A DNA stretch of 64,000 nt, taken from the NCBI GenBank assembly GCA_030549775.1, contig CM060171.1:143674859-143738858 (forward strand), given 5' to 3'. Of the stretch, positions 34,286 to 47,016 are shown piece by piece (positions within the stretch are counted from its first letter, which is position 1; each line of letters opens with the position of its first letter). This DNA is from Tamarix chinensis (Eukaryota > Streptophyta > Magnoliopsida > Caryophyllales > Tamaricaceae). The notes under the pieces were generated by a model. That model had not been told where the DNA came from and made no database searches. It worked only from the letters and a program-made list of their open reading frames with translations. Both the position numbers and the translations under genes were made by a program.

Positions 34286-37063
34286 AAACTTTGTCCTCGA
34301 AGTCGATAAGTCAAGGTTGGAGAAGAATAGAAAAATGGTGTAAGGAAGGATGGTTTCAATGGTAATCTCTATAAAAATTGATACCATTCTACTAAATATT
34401 ACCCCCTTAAAAGAGAGAGAACCTTGAAACCTAACAACCTATATTGAAGAGGTCAAGATGTGTCTCCCGCATGTCCTTCTCTATCTCCCAGGTTGTCTTC
34501 TTTGCTCCATAGCGGCTCCAAAGAATCTTCATGAGTAAAACTAAGCTCTTCCAAGTCCAATGTAACTTAGTGTCAAGAATCTACAAGGCCCTATCCTTGT
34601 TGGATAGCAAATCATCGAGCTCAATCTCGTCAGCTCTAATCACATAGGAAGTATCTATTGTGTACTTTTTTAGTTGCAAAACATGGATGTTGTTATGGAC
34701 TTAGGCTAACTCTAATGGAAGTGTCAAGTGGTATGCAACATTGCCAACCCTGTCAAGAATCTTATAAAGGCCTATATACCTCAGGCTTATTTTCCCCTTC
34801 TTTCCAAATCTCTACAACCCTTTGGTGGGCAAGACCATTAACAAAACTCTATCTTCTACCTCAAACCATCACTATGACACCTATAATCCACGTAGCTCTT
34901 TTTTTCGACTTCGATATACTTATATCCTATCCAAGATCAACCAAATATGCTAATTCATCTCCTTGATCATCTCTGATCCAAGTACAACAATCTCGCTAAT
35001 GTCACTCTAACATAAAGTGTTGCCACTTGCATCTATACAGTACCTCAAAGGGTTTCATCCCTATGGTAGTGTGATAACTATTGTTCTATGAGAACTCCAC
35101 TAGACAAGATCCTCCCAACTGCCTAAAAAATCCATAACATAAGCCCTTAGCATGTACTCGAGTGCTTAGATTGTCCTCTCAGATTGGCCATTTGTATCTA
35201 GGTGAAAGGCGATACTCATCATCAACTTCATGCCCATAACCTCCTAGAAGTGCAAAAGCAATCTCAAATCCCTATCCCAGACTATGTCAGTAGGTGTACC
35301 CTACCTACTCACCATAACAAACCTCATGTAAGAATCGGGTAACTGATCCATGCTCCAAGTAAAATTCATTAGTATAAAGGTTGTTGATTTGGTCAACCTA
35401 TTAATGATAACCCATATTGTGTCACACTTGTTGCAAATCCTTGGTATTCCACTTTAAAAAATCCATAAAGATTGAGTCCCACTTTTATTCCGACACACCC
35501 AAAGACTAGAATAACCTTGAAGATTTGTAGTGCTCTATCTTAACCTACTAATAGGTCTGACATCTCAATACAAACTTCGCCACCTCTAACTTCATGCGAG
35601 GCTACCAATAAATCTACTTAATGTCTTTATATAAATTATCCTCACCTAGTGAAAAAAAATGGAGTACGAGGACCTTCCTCTAACATCGGGTGCTTCAAAT
35701 AAATACAACTCTTACACACTATTAACCCTTGTAGCTAATGATACAATCCTTATGAATATGAAAAACATATTTGATTATCTTATATCTTATGTTGAATCCT
35801 CTTGAACTTAATACCCTCATATTGTTCCACTCGGATCTCATCAAATAAAATCAATGAAATCGTCAAAGCACTCATCTAGACATCTAATGATCTAAATCAC
35901 CCTATTAGATCAACTCTATCCCCAACTCTCCATGCTTCGCAAGCAACCAATTAATCACCACACACGAACTTAAAGAGTGTGATGTCTTTCGACTCAAGGC
36001 ATCTGTAACAATTTTGACATCACCTTCATGGTAGGTTAACTCAATATCATAGTCCTTCACCAACTCTATACATATCATCTGCCTCATATTCAACTCCTTC
36101 TTAGTAAATATATACTTGAGGCTCTTATGATCAATTAAGAATTTGCACTTGGTTTCGTATAGATAGTGCCTCTAAATTTTCAACCAAAGACGGCTATAGC
36201 AACCTCTGAATCATGTGTTGAGTTGTTCTGTTCATGCTAGTTCAACTAACGGGAGGCATAAGTAACTACTTTACCATGCTGCATCAATACACAACTCAAT
36301 CAATGCTTTGGCCCATCATTGTAGACCTTGAACCCATTTTATCCCACTGGTAGAGTTGAAATTAGTGTTGTAATCAGGCATCACTTCAACTCCTAGAATA
36401 TACTCTCGTAAGTATCATCCCACTAAAACCTAGTACTCTTCTACAGAATTTTCATCAAGGGGATAGGCTAACTTCGAGAATTCCTAAACAAAACACCTAT
36501 AGTACCCGACCAAACCTAGGAAACTACAAACCTCAGGAATGTTACTGAGTGCTTTCCACTCTATAACTGTAACAATATTTGCCGAATCTATGACGAATCC
36601 TAAATGTCCTAGAAAGGAAACCTCCTAAATCCAAAACTCACACTTTGAGAGTTTGGAATATAGTATGTTCTTGCTAAAGAGTGACACGATGGTGCATAGG
36701 TGCTACTCATGATCCTCTCTACTATGAGAGTACCCTAGAATATCATCAATGAACACCATTAGAAACTAATCGATGTGCAACCAAAAAATCCTCAACATTA
36801 AGTCCATAAATATGAAAACAACATTGGTGACCCTGAAAGGAATCACTATGAAATCTTAGTGCCCATACCATTTCCTAAAGGCCATCTGTATGATTTCTAC
36901 ATCTACAATGCACAACTGATGATAACCCGACCTCCAATAGATATTTGAGAAGATTAGAGCACCCCAAAGTTGGTAAAATGGATCATCAATCCTCAAAATA
37001 TAATATAGTTCTTCACTATTAGTTGGTTCAGACCTTGATAGTTGATAAATAGACGAAGGATCC

Positions 37064-37673
37064 TGATAAAGTGAATTTTTCCAATAATTTTACCTCTCTT
37101 TACCTTTACTTTGGGACTTCATTTAATATCTTTTACATATTTTGCTATGGGTTTTGGTCTATTATTTTCCCTATCACTTTCTTGAGCTCTGTGTTACAAG
37201 ATTTCCCTCAAAAACACCAATTCCGAGAAAGAATTGCTTATTTTTGGAGCAAAGGACCTAGCATGGAAAGCTTGGGAGGAGGGTACATCAACCCAACATG
37301 TTTATAGAAGTGTATTGAAGCCATGAGAGCCAAAATATGTATCAAGATATCCCTAAGAAGATTGAAAAGGGGGCTGCACGATCGGCTGCACACCCAGCTG
37401 CACAGCCATGCAGCACTCCCCTATTACTATTGAAGAAAATAGAATCACACGTCTAGGCAGTGCATGGTTGTACGACCGTGCAAAATTTTGAGCTAAAAAG
37501 TCGAGGCTAAAAATATTGCATGGCCAAGCCGTGCAAGGTTAGAAATTCTAAAATGCTGAGAGCTGAGAAACTGCATGGCCAAGCCATGCATTGACAGTCT
37601 TCCCCACGATTTACGTGCGCGACATGGCCGACATGATAGGGATTTTCGTGGCACGCCTCAGGGACTTCTTAAG

Positions 37674-37704
<31 letters not shown>

Positions 37705-38596
37705 GAGGTTTTAGGGGAGAAATTAGACCCCTCATTACCGAGCTTTAGCTTCATGTAATTGTTTGTTCCTTTAATTTTGATTTTTCCAGAGATTCAATTG
37801 TATAATTCGTATACTGTTAACTCAGAATCAACCTTGCTCTCTTCCAGATTATGGTTATTTCAATCGAATTTTCTTCTTTGTATCTTTGCATTATTATTAT
37901 GATTATCATGCTATTTATTTCATTAATTTCATTTGAAAATATGAGTGAGTAGTCCCCTTTCTAGGATTGGACTAGGTACCGTTTTAGTGATTAATATGAT
38001 GAATTAAAGTATTATGACGTATGATTGATATGTTTATACTGTTATATATGCTTGATTTAATTGTTGTAAAGTGGATTTGATGAAATCATACCTCCTTAGA
38101 TGTAATATACAACTGAAAGGCTGGGATTATTATCGGAAATTTACATATGTACCATAATTTAAGCAATCACGAAAGTAGATGTTTAATTCTTAGGGACTCT
38201 AGAGTTGGTGACTCTTAATGGGTTTAGTTTAATTTTTGAGTCACGAAAGTAGTTGGCAAATTAGATTAAATATGTTCTTAGACCTTGAAAGAGGCTAATA
38301 AATATAATATGACCAATTGTCCACAATTAGCGAATTAATCTATAGCATAAACGTTGTTTCACTATTGATTATTAATACGAAAACAGAAGTTCAATCATAG
38401 GTCTCACTCTTATTATTTAGTATATGCAAGTTAGAAAGCTTTTCGTAATTATTCTTTTTATCCGAACGCATACCCTCGTTTTATATAGATTTAGATAGTT
38501 AAAATAGTAAAGAAGTGTAATAAATTATAAATTCCTTGTGGGATATGACCTTGAAATGCTATAAAAAATCCATGCACTTGAGAAAATAGCACAACA
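37064..38596 (+). mobile_element. Solo LTR, Athila-like Ty3/gypsy, inside the gypsy RT
   Basis: Starts TGATAAAGTG and ends AATAGCACAACA, with a perfect 5-bp duplication GATCC (37059-37063 and 38597-38601). The tail, with TTCCTTGTGGGATATGACC then a TGCACTTGAG stretch and ACAACA, is typical of Athila-group LTRs (family knowledge, from memory of the pattern). It also has GCATGGCCAAGCCATGCA-type palindromes (37520-37600) and a (GA)n run at 37677-37704. The RT frame on each side rejoins when it is removed. Confidence 0.85.
37677..37704. repeat. (GA)n microsatellite
   Basis: Pure AG repeat in the Athila-like LTR. Confidence 0.95.
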
Positions 38597-39755
38597 GATC
38601 CCATCATTCATCTTCACAAACAAAAAGGGTGATCCCCATGGAGATATGCTCGAGTGGATGCACCTATGAGCCATCAACTCCTTCAAATGAGTATTTAACT
38701 TTGGAAACTCTACCAATGCTATCTGATAAGGTGCCTTCAACATTGGCTCTACCCAAAGTACTAGCTCAATGGTGAAGAGTATCTTGCGCACTAACAGTAT
38801 GTCAGGTATTCTAAGTCTTGAGAAACTAGAATAATGTCACCACGTCCTTGTTCAACTCTTGAACACTACACAGGTACATAGGGTAACCTCTATACACCAA
38901 CGAATATAGCATATGGGTAGATACAACTTTTATCATAAGCTTAAGCTTGCATATCCTATAGGAGACTCTAGTACCTTGAGATCCCTACAACACTACTTGC
39001 TCCTATGCTCAGTCTATTACTTCTTTGTATTCCCCCAACATGTCAATTATTAAGATGAAATTGAAGTCTTGTAAGTCCATCTCAACCAATTCCACTAGGA
39101 ATTTTGCACTTTTTATCTCTAAGGTCACGTCCGAGTAGAACCTAATACAATCCAATCTATCCTAGAAGGTAACATCACAAATACAGATACGCTAGCAGAT
39201 GGAGATATGTAATAAAAGTAGTTGATACGAATGATAAGGAAACACCCAAATCAAACAACACATAATTTGGTAATGAAATGATGCTGAACATACTAGTGAC
39301 CAAGTCCAACTATCAATCAACCTTTGCCTGACTGACGACATTCATATGCTCGTCTAACTATCCAAATTGGTATCCTCCATGATACCATATGGCACCCTAA
39401 GTCTGAACTCCTCTATGAGGGATTGGGCAAGGCTCCTATGTAGGGATGGCAATGAGTCGGGTTTGGGCCGAGTCCAGTCATACCCAGATCCGGACCCATT
39501 TATATTATCTAGACCCAGACCCGACCCAGACCCATCGGGTCTTAAAAGTTTAGATCCAGATCCATTGGGTCTAACTAGTAAACGGGTCCTAAATGAGTCC
39601 GATTATTTAAAAAAAACAATCTATGCTAATCCAAATACATTTATGTTTTATATAACTTAATATGTATTTTTTTGTTAAAAAAATCATCTAAGTGAAAAAA
39701 TAAATATATTAAAATAGTTATATTAACATTTCAAATGGTGTTTTAATGCTTTTAG

Positions 39756-40241
39756 TAGGGATGTAAATGGGGCAGGTTCGGGGTGGGTATACCCATATCC
39801 GTATTCGTATCCGAAAAAAATTTTTGTACCTATACCCGAATCCATATCCGCTAACATATCCATATCCGTATCCGTTGGATATTTGTTACTCGACGGATTA
39901 TCCGTTTACCCGTTAATGGATATTATCCGACGGATAAATCCATCACCCGATAGATAAATCCATTTAGAGTTAAGCTAAATGATAATTCTAACTTTAATTT
40001 ATACTATATTTATTTTAAAATTAAGGGTAAAAAGATAATTATATATCGGGTAAACGGGTACGGATATGGATACGGGTATGGTTACAAGTACGGGTATGGA
40101 TATCCCATACCCGTATCCGTACTTGAACCCGACGGGCATTTTTTTTTCCATCATACATATTCATATCCATATTCGTTTATCCATATCCGTTGGATAAAAT
40201 CTATCGAGTTTCAGGTAAAATCCGCCTCGTTTATATCCCTA
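39756..40241. mobile_element. Small hAT element, family TAGGGATGTAAATGG, nested
   Basis: 486 bp, ends TAGGGATGTAAATGGGG and GTTTATATCCCTA, perfect 8-bp duplication GCTTTTAG (39748-39755 and 40242-40249). Subterminal regions are dense in TATCCGTATCCG/GGATACGGATA motifs. Both ends resemble those of the transposase-bearing element at 41830-47016, so it is probably mobilised by that family. Confidence 0.94.
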
Positions 40242-40383
40242 GCTTTTAGAATACAATGTTATATATATTGTTTATAAAGTAAGTATACAAAAATAAAATT
40301 TAAAAAAAAATGAATAAGGAGATTATATAAGATTAAGACAATAATGATAAACATAATATTAGTATGTATTTATATATGTATAC

Positions 40384-40404
40384 ATACACACACACACACA
40401 CACA
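40384..40404. repeat. (CA)n microsatellite
   Basis: Short pure CA run in the hAT element core. The sibling at 1244-1927 has a TG run at the matching place (1446-1458). Confidence 0.85.
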
Positions 40405-41699
40405 TGTACATTAAACGGGTCTGGCGGGTTGGGTCTGGGTCTAGAATTGAACCAAGACCCAAACCCGATCCTAACTCGTCGGATCCAAAAATTATGGACC
40501 CAGACCGGCTAAAAATGAGGCGGGTCTAGCGGGTCTAGGTCGAGTCCGAGACCCATTGCCATCCCTACTCCTATGGTATCTCCTTAACCTCCTTAGGTTG
40601 TACACTGGCTGGGGCAGGTGCCCTCTACAGAAATTGTTGTAGCAGTGGTTAGTAGGTCTCTTGTTGATAAGTTTGTTGTCGTCATACCAGCAATCCCCTC
40701 TATTAAAATTAACCACCTTATGGCCGAAATTGTCCCATATAGTGCTAACACTATAAAGATCAGTGACCCAATTAACTACAAGCTCTTCACTAAACAACTA
40801 CACTCTGGTAGTTTTGACCAAGATAATCTCTATCGTGAATGCAACAAAAAGTGCCACAACGGTCCTAAATATCTAGTTTGACCACCTGTATGGCCCCTTG
40901 AATAGAAAATTAGAGGTCCACCTCTCTGAAATTAGATTCGACCTCTAAATCCCTGTGTCTTTGACTTCCTCTTACTAAGGATGGAGGCATGCTCCTGTAT
41001 CATGGTAGCGATGGCACACATCCACTCATACAAGATAGCCTAGTCCTAGAAGGCCACCATATCAATCATCCTATAAATGCTAAAATGGAGCCCTTATTCA
41101 AACTAGTAGACCATTGTTGACTCACTAGTCGCTATGCTTGATGCGAAGATCAATAGCTCCATAAACCTAGCATGGTACTACCACATTGTATGCTTCCCTG
41201 GATAAATTGCATAAACTTCTTTAGCTTTTCCTTCTTGAGGCTCTCTAGATAAATCTTGGTTTGGATCACCATCTTAAAATCCTCCCAAGATATCGGTAGT
41301 CCTCCCTACACTCAATAACCTACCCACTAGGCGTCTACAACTCCTTGAAGAAAGAATGTGCTCATGCACGCCTACCGAGCAGATGGACATTAAATTGCCT
41401 CATAAGTCTTTTCCATATCCTGAATCCATCCCTCCAATATGACCAAATATTTTTCACTAGTGTAAATTGGTGAGTGAATTCCAATAACCTTCTGAAGCCA
41501 ATCTTCTCTGATACCCTCATGTAGGTAATTAAGAGGTGGCAGTGGCAACTGAGAGTGAGGTGGTGGCGGTGTGCACTTGACAAACTCAATGAAGGCCTCG
41601 AAGGTCTTCTCTAAGTAGCCAACATGACCATTCAAGGAGAAGACACTGGAATATTTATAGAGAGAAATGAGTGAGGGCATGTGATAAGGAAGTTGAAGG

Positions 41700-41829
41700 A
41701 GCACGGTTTTGGGTGTGGCTGGTTTTGGCGTAGGTTTAGGATCGACGATGGTAGGTGGTGTAGGGTTTTAGGAAGTTGGTGAGCAATGTAGGGGATGGTG
41801 TAGTGTAGGTGAGGTGGTGTAGAGGGTGG
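41700..41829 (-). repeat. 5' LTR remnant of the gypsy element, inner piece
   Basis: GGTTTTGGCGTAGG through GTTGGTGAGCAA to GTGTAGAGGGTGG resembles 33770-33875 of the other LTR. The rest of this LTR continues at 47017-47393 beyond the hAT insertion. About 2.6 kb of LTR text is missing, so gag almost abuts the LTR remnant. Confidence 0.7.
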
Positions 41830-42269
41830 GTTTTATCCGATACCCGACATATATATAAACAGATACGAGTATAGATACAGGAAAGGAGGAAAAAAATCTG
41901 TCGGGTTTGGGTATGGATACGAGTAATGGTACTCCATATCCATACCAACATCCATATGCGTATTAGTACCCGTCGAATAAAACCCGATATAAAATTACCT
42001 TTTTACCCTTCATATATATAACATAATTAATATATTCATTAATGTTATAATAGTAATTAAGTTAAAATCATAATACTCTATTAAATCTAAATTAGATAAT
42101 TAGACTAAATTATTTTTAATAATATATTTTTAATACTTGAAAAATATTTGTATAATTAAAATTTTCTATCTAGTAATCTGTAATCTACTAACCAATATAA
42201 TTAAAATTAGATGGGCCTTACCCACCCAGCTCATTAACTAATAGATTAGATTGACAGATTTAGTCGAAT

Positions 42270-44020
42270 GAATTTTGACTGAATCAACTCTATCACTATC
42301 CCCCGACCCCCTGACTCCTGAGTGCCCTCCCTTCACCCTCGAGTCCTCGACCTCAACGGAGGCCGCCTTCCTCAACTGCCAGTCGACCTCAAGTCCTCAA
42401 ACGCTCAACACCTCAACCTCCTCCCAAACTCCCATCCCACTTCGCTCGAGGCTCGACCTGCGACCTCCGACTCAAGCACCACCGTCACCCTATTGCCTGA
42501 TTTACCTGGATCTAGAGTCCCCATCGTTTCTTCTTTTTTCTTCCTCTATTGTATATCGACCCCATCGTTGCTCATTGTAGTATCCGTCGACTGATCTTGC
42601 TCCCAACTTCGACGGCTCCAATAGTTGCAGCTCAAACTCAATCGCAACCTCCCAACATTGACTAATAGTTAGTCCTCTGCTTGCCCTTCTCCGTTTCTCT
42701 ACCTGTTGTAGTGTAATAGTGTTGTGTAACTTATTTCTTTGTCTGTTGCAGCCTTGCAGGTGGTAGTTGTAGCGGTGCAGCCAAAATTGGTCTGTCCTCT
42801 ACCGGTTTGCTAAGTGCTGACTCTACCGTGCATTTGGTAAATGGTATGCCCTATACGTGTTATAAGTGGGATAGCCTAACAATGAGATTATGAGAAAATG
42901 AGAAAATAGAGCAACATGATTAGAGAGATCAAGCTTAATTGGTATTGGCATAAGTAACTTTGATTACAATTTGTGAGAGATCAAGCTTAACGTGAATTTT
43001 CTTTTGAAAATTATGAACAAATGTGATCTTCTATTGGTTAAGTTGGTTACATGCAGTTTACTGAAGTTTGGTACTTCACTTCTGTTGAGTTGTGGTGTAA
43101 TTTAGTTGCACTATAGCTGCTGCTAATTGCTGTAATGAATAATCTAAATGTTGGCTTTTATGCATCAAAAACTTGCTAATATGTACCATTATCTTCTTAA
43201 TTTGGTCGCAGAATATTCTTTTGGTTACAAATGGTAAGAGATTTTATAGTTTCTCTACATACATGACATATATGATTGTGCTTTTAGCCTAAAAAATACA
43301 CTTTGCATCTCAATTATAGAAATAACCATCCAATGTCCCATCACTAAGAAAGGAAAATGATTATCCTATTAGGAAGTATTTATAAGGGGGGGCTCACTTT
43401 CACTAGTGTTTACCCTAGGCCAAGTTTGTAACTACTGGGATTCTTAGGCTTTATGCAATCTATATCCTTGAGATGGCTTGGCTCTACTAATGGGAAATAT
43501 ATTATTGGGATGCAGCAGCTGCTATTAATGGAGGATAGAAAACCATATATGTAATAATGGGACTGGTAATTATGCTTCTAATGTTTTCAATCAAGTGTCG
43601 GTTTTATGATATCGTGGTTTGGATTTGTATAGAGGAAGATATTATTTGTTAGAGTTAGATATCTATTAGTTAATGTTTTGTTAGATAATGACTTTTAGGC
43701 TACATATTATTTAGTTATAAATGGGCTTGAGTACAATAGAGAAAATTTATATGTGTGTTGCTTGTTATAAGTGGATTTCTGGTTTATGAATCAACTTTCT
43801 ATGCAATTGGAATTCAATCTACAAGTGGTACATAGACGAATTGCACAAAACAATTGCTTCATTAGCTTATTATGACTTTGTTTAAAACTTTTGCCATTTG
43901 AGATCTAGGTAATTAGGTAATTAGGTTCTTTATTATAATACCTTTTACAATAACTAACTAAGAGTAAGTAAATATTATGTTTTCTTGTTGCGTAGTGTTT
44001 TGGGATTATTAATTAGTTTG
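42270..44020 (+). other. Leader of the hAT element
   Basis: CT-rich, GC-rich block to 42600, then AT-rich non-coding sequence up to the transposase ATG. The open frames at 42275-42594 are low-complexity Ser/Pro-rich and overlap in two frames. Probably 5' untranslated exon and intron. Confidence 0.5.
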
Positions 44021-46166
44021 ATGGCATCAAGTAGCCAACTTAATATTGATTCACAAAGTCTACCACCATATTCTTCCAGCGTAGCTAGTAATTTCTACAC
44101 CTAGTGAACCATCAACCAATGAGGAGGTAGAATAAGTGAATCCATTTTCTTTAGTAAAAAAAGGAAGAAAACTTCGGTTGTTAAGGATCACTTTAACACG
44201 ACAAAAATTAATGGTCTGAAAAAAGCAATTTGTAAAGGTTATAATAAGAGTTTTAGTGGTGATCCAAAAACTAGTACTTCTCATTTGCATGATCACATGA
44301 AGAAATGTATACGTTTACGGCCTATACAAGGGGTAAGACAAACTAAGTTGAGTTTTTATCAGAAGGGGGAAGGAAAATGAAAGCTTATGGTTGTAGAATT
44401 TATTCAAGAAGTTGCAAGGCATGAGCTATGTAATATGGTAGTTATGCATGAGTATCCACTTTATATAGTGGAACATGAAGGCTTTAGAAGATATTCTTTA
44501 GCTCTTCAACTATCATTTAAAATGATTCCAAGGAACACTCTGTGAAGCGATATTTTCAAGTTGTTTGAATATGAAAAAGACAAAACAATGTCATTGTTGA
44601 GTAGTAACAAGAGTCTAGTTTCAATCACGATAAATATGTGGACATCTCATAATCAAAAAAGGGTTTCATGGACATCACGGCTCACTGGATTGATAATCAT
44701 TGGACCTTACAAAGTCAAATAATTAGGTATACTAAATTCATATTCATCTATAGTTATAAAATATTAATATTATGTAATTATATGTTGTTCTTTGGTTTAT
44801 TTGTTGTATCATTGTATTTTGTTGAAGGTTTGTCTATGTTCCAAGTCCACATACATCTGAGGTTCTGTGTGATGTTTTGGTCAATTGTTTGATGGAATGG
44901 AATATTGATTCAAAACTTACTACATTGACCATCGATAATTGTACCACCAATGATGCTTTGATCGGAGATTTGAAAAATAGATTTGAGTCGAAGTGTTTTT
45001 TATTGCGTGGGAAATATTTTCATATGTGTTATGCTGCTCATGTGCTTAATATTATTGTTAGCTATGGTATTGAGATCATTCAAAAAGCTATTGAAAACAT
45101 ATGTGAGAGTGTAATGTATTGGAAAGCCACACCAAAAAGGCTAGAAAAGTTTATGGAGGTTTGTCGTCAAAAAGAAATTCCATATAGTAGAGCCTTAGCA
45201 CATGATTATAAGACAAGATGGAATTCTATATTTTTTATGCTTGATGTTGTTATAATGTATGAAGATGTGTTTGCTCGCTTGGCAATGTTGGAATCTAATT
45301 TTAATTGTTATCCTACAAGTGATGAGTGAGATTTGGCTCGATCTATTTGTGATAGATTGTCATTATTTTATGATGTCACTTTGATGTTTTCTAGGAGTAG
45401 ATATCCTACTGCCAATTTATACTTTCCCAAGGTTTGTGAAGTTAGAATGTTCTTGATTGAATGGTCTCTTGATCAATATGAAATTATTAGTGGTATGACA
45501 ACAAAAATGATAGAAAATTTTGAAAAATATTGGAGTGTGATTCATGAAATGATAGTTGTGGCAACTATTTTGGATCTAAGGTATAAATTGAAGTTGGTAG
45601 AGTGTCATTATTCTATCATTTATGGGAGCACCTAGGGTGAAGAGGTAGATAATGTTCGTAAAATATGCTATGAACTGTTTCATGAGTATGAGGAGAAGTA
45701 TAAGTGTAGGGAGATAAGTTCATCAATATCGCGTGATTCTAGTGTTAGTAGTCAAAGTTGTGGTTCAAGTGTTAGTAATGTGACTTTGGGTTCTAGAGTC
45801 TCCCTTAAACTTCATTATAATCAGTGGTTGGCAAACCAATACATTTCTAGTGCACCATAGAAGACCGATTTAGATTGTTATTTGGAGGAGCCTGTGATAC
45901 CACAAATGGACGACATTGATGTGTTATCATGGTGGAAGACAAATACCAAGTATCCAATTTTGCAACGAATGGCTAGAGACATGCTTGTCATCCCTATTTT
46001 TACAGTTTCTTTTGAGTCGGCTTTTAGCACAAGTGGGATATTTGTAAGTCCTCATCGCAACCAATTACACCCAAAGACTCTAGAAGCATTAATGTGTTGT
46101 AGAGATTGGTTTTGGGCTACTATAAGGAATAAAGGTAATATTTACTTTTATACATTTGATGTTTAA
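44021..46166 (+). pseudogene. hAT (Ac/RICESLEEPER-type) transposase, disabled
   Basis: ATG at 44021 opens MASSSQLNIDSQSLPPYSSS, then a stop. A BED-type zinc-finger segment follows near 44200-44310 (ICKGYNKSFSGDPKTSTSHLHDHMKKC), where the second zinc Cys is Tyr. At 44633-44635 the expected first catalytic Asp (TxDxWTS) reads Asn. A GTATAC...TTGAAG intron spans 44727-44827. From 44828 one frame runs to the TAA ending at 46166 with only three stops (45327 TGA, 45633 TAG, 45858 TAG). It contains LTIDNCTTNDALI (second Asp), ALAHDYKTRWNS and the C-terminal dimerisation region VLSWWKTNTKYPILQRMARD...SFESAFSTSG with the Glu kept. Start, substitutions and stops say it is inactive, but the decay is mild. 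Confidence 0.92.
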
Positions 46167-47016
46167 ATAAATATAATATATCTATTGTTATGTTTTTTTA
46201 ATTCTAATGTTCTAATTTTTTTTGTTAGATAATGATTGTACTGCGAACACAACTTATTGTAGGTTTACCTTGCAAAATGAGGAATCTGACTCAGAGGTTA
46301 GTGAGTGTGAGGTAAAACTTAATATAAATATTATCAGTGATTAAAATATTTGATTATACTTAATTATTTAAAATATTTATGTTTTTTCTTTATTTTTTAG
46401 ACAAATGCATAAGCCATAAGATATGGAGGTTGAAGATGGAAAGACAAATTGGTGATATGGAATTTTCGGAGCTCAATACGAACTTCTTCTTGATGTTATT
46501 TTTAGCTAATTAGAGTTATATTATTATGTTTTAGTAGTTATTGATTTCAATTTTATTTGTGGAAGTATTATATTTGCACAAACAAATATTATTGGCTATG
46601 GTTTTTTTGAACCATACATGTATTATTGTTGATTGTTTCATTGTTTGATAGTTTAGTGAATGGTGATATTGATAATATGGATTTGTTAGAGTAGGTGAAA
46701 ATTTGAAATTGTTGGAATAAGTTGAAAATTTTATCTTAAAATGATAGGTTGTTTGATTGAAATTGTAGATTTTGTATATGATAGGTTAAGTAAAAATCTA
46801 AACGAGTAATGGATTTATCCATCGGATAATATCCATTGGATAATTTAAACGGGTAATAGATTATCTATCGGATAACGGATATCCGATGGATACGAATATG
46901 GATATATTAACGAATATCTATTTAGTTATGGATACGGATTCGGGTGTAACATACTTATTGGGTATTAGGTACAGGTATAGGGTACCCGTCCTGAACCCAC
47001 CCCATTTACATCCCTA

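Larger units (their letters stand above)
39441..40567 (+). mobile_element. Non-autonomous hAT element, family TAGGGATGGCAATG, with a nested element
   Basis: Ends TAGGGATGGCAATGAGTCGG and GAGACCCATTGCCATCCCTA, perfect 8-bp duplication CTCCTATG (39433-39440 and 40568-40575). Subterminal AGACCCAGACCCGACCC repeats. A second hAT element occupies 39756-40241. Without it and one duplication the length is about 633 bp, close to the 684-bp sibling at 1244-1927. It lies between the gag and protease parts of the gypsy remnant. Confidence 0.94.
34290..41700 (-). pseudogene. Gypsy gag-pol polyprotein remnant
   Basis: Minus-strand blocks in element order: gag core with WIQDMEKTYEAI near 41410; a degenerate zinc-knuckle region near 40850; protease with FDLGVS at 39255-39240 (family motif DSGA, altered); RT start with PYQIALVEFPKL and SISPWGSPFLFVK near 38700-38620; RT continued with RIDDPFYQLWG near 36960 and FIDD at 36753-36742; RNase H end with [12 protein letters not shown] and DALSRK near 36060-35990; integrase with WVIINRLTKS near 35410 (family D is N here), TDIVWDRDLR near 35290 and NGQSERT near 35190; chromodomain with LMKILWSRYGAKKTTWEIEKD near 34540-34480. 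Stops and shifts are scattered throughout, and no long frame survives. Confidence 0.88.
41830..47016 (+). mobile_element. Ac-like hAT transposon with transposase remnant, left terminus lost
   Basis: The right end is intact (CACCCCATTTACATCCCTA). Flanks GAGGGTGG (41822-41829) and GGGGGTGG (47017-47024) form an 8-bp duplication with one mismatch. The left end should begin TAGGGATGTAAATGGGGTGGG but starts directly at GTTTTATCCGATACCCGACA, lacking about 19 bp. Subterminal TATCCG/GGATAC arrays at both ends match the short elements at 39756 and 22636. Between lie a CT-rich leader (42270-42600) and a hAT transposase gene remnant. It inserted into the 5' LTR of the gypsy element. Confidence 0.87.

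Noticed and set aside
42275..42594. Two overlapping Ser/Pro-rich frames
   Set aside because: CT-rich leader of the hAT element; two frames open at once indicate composition bias.
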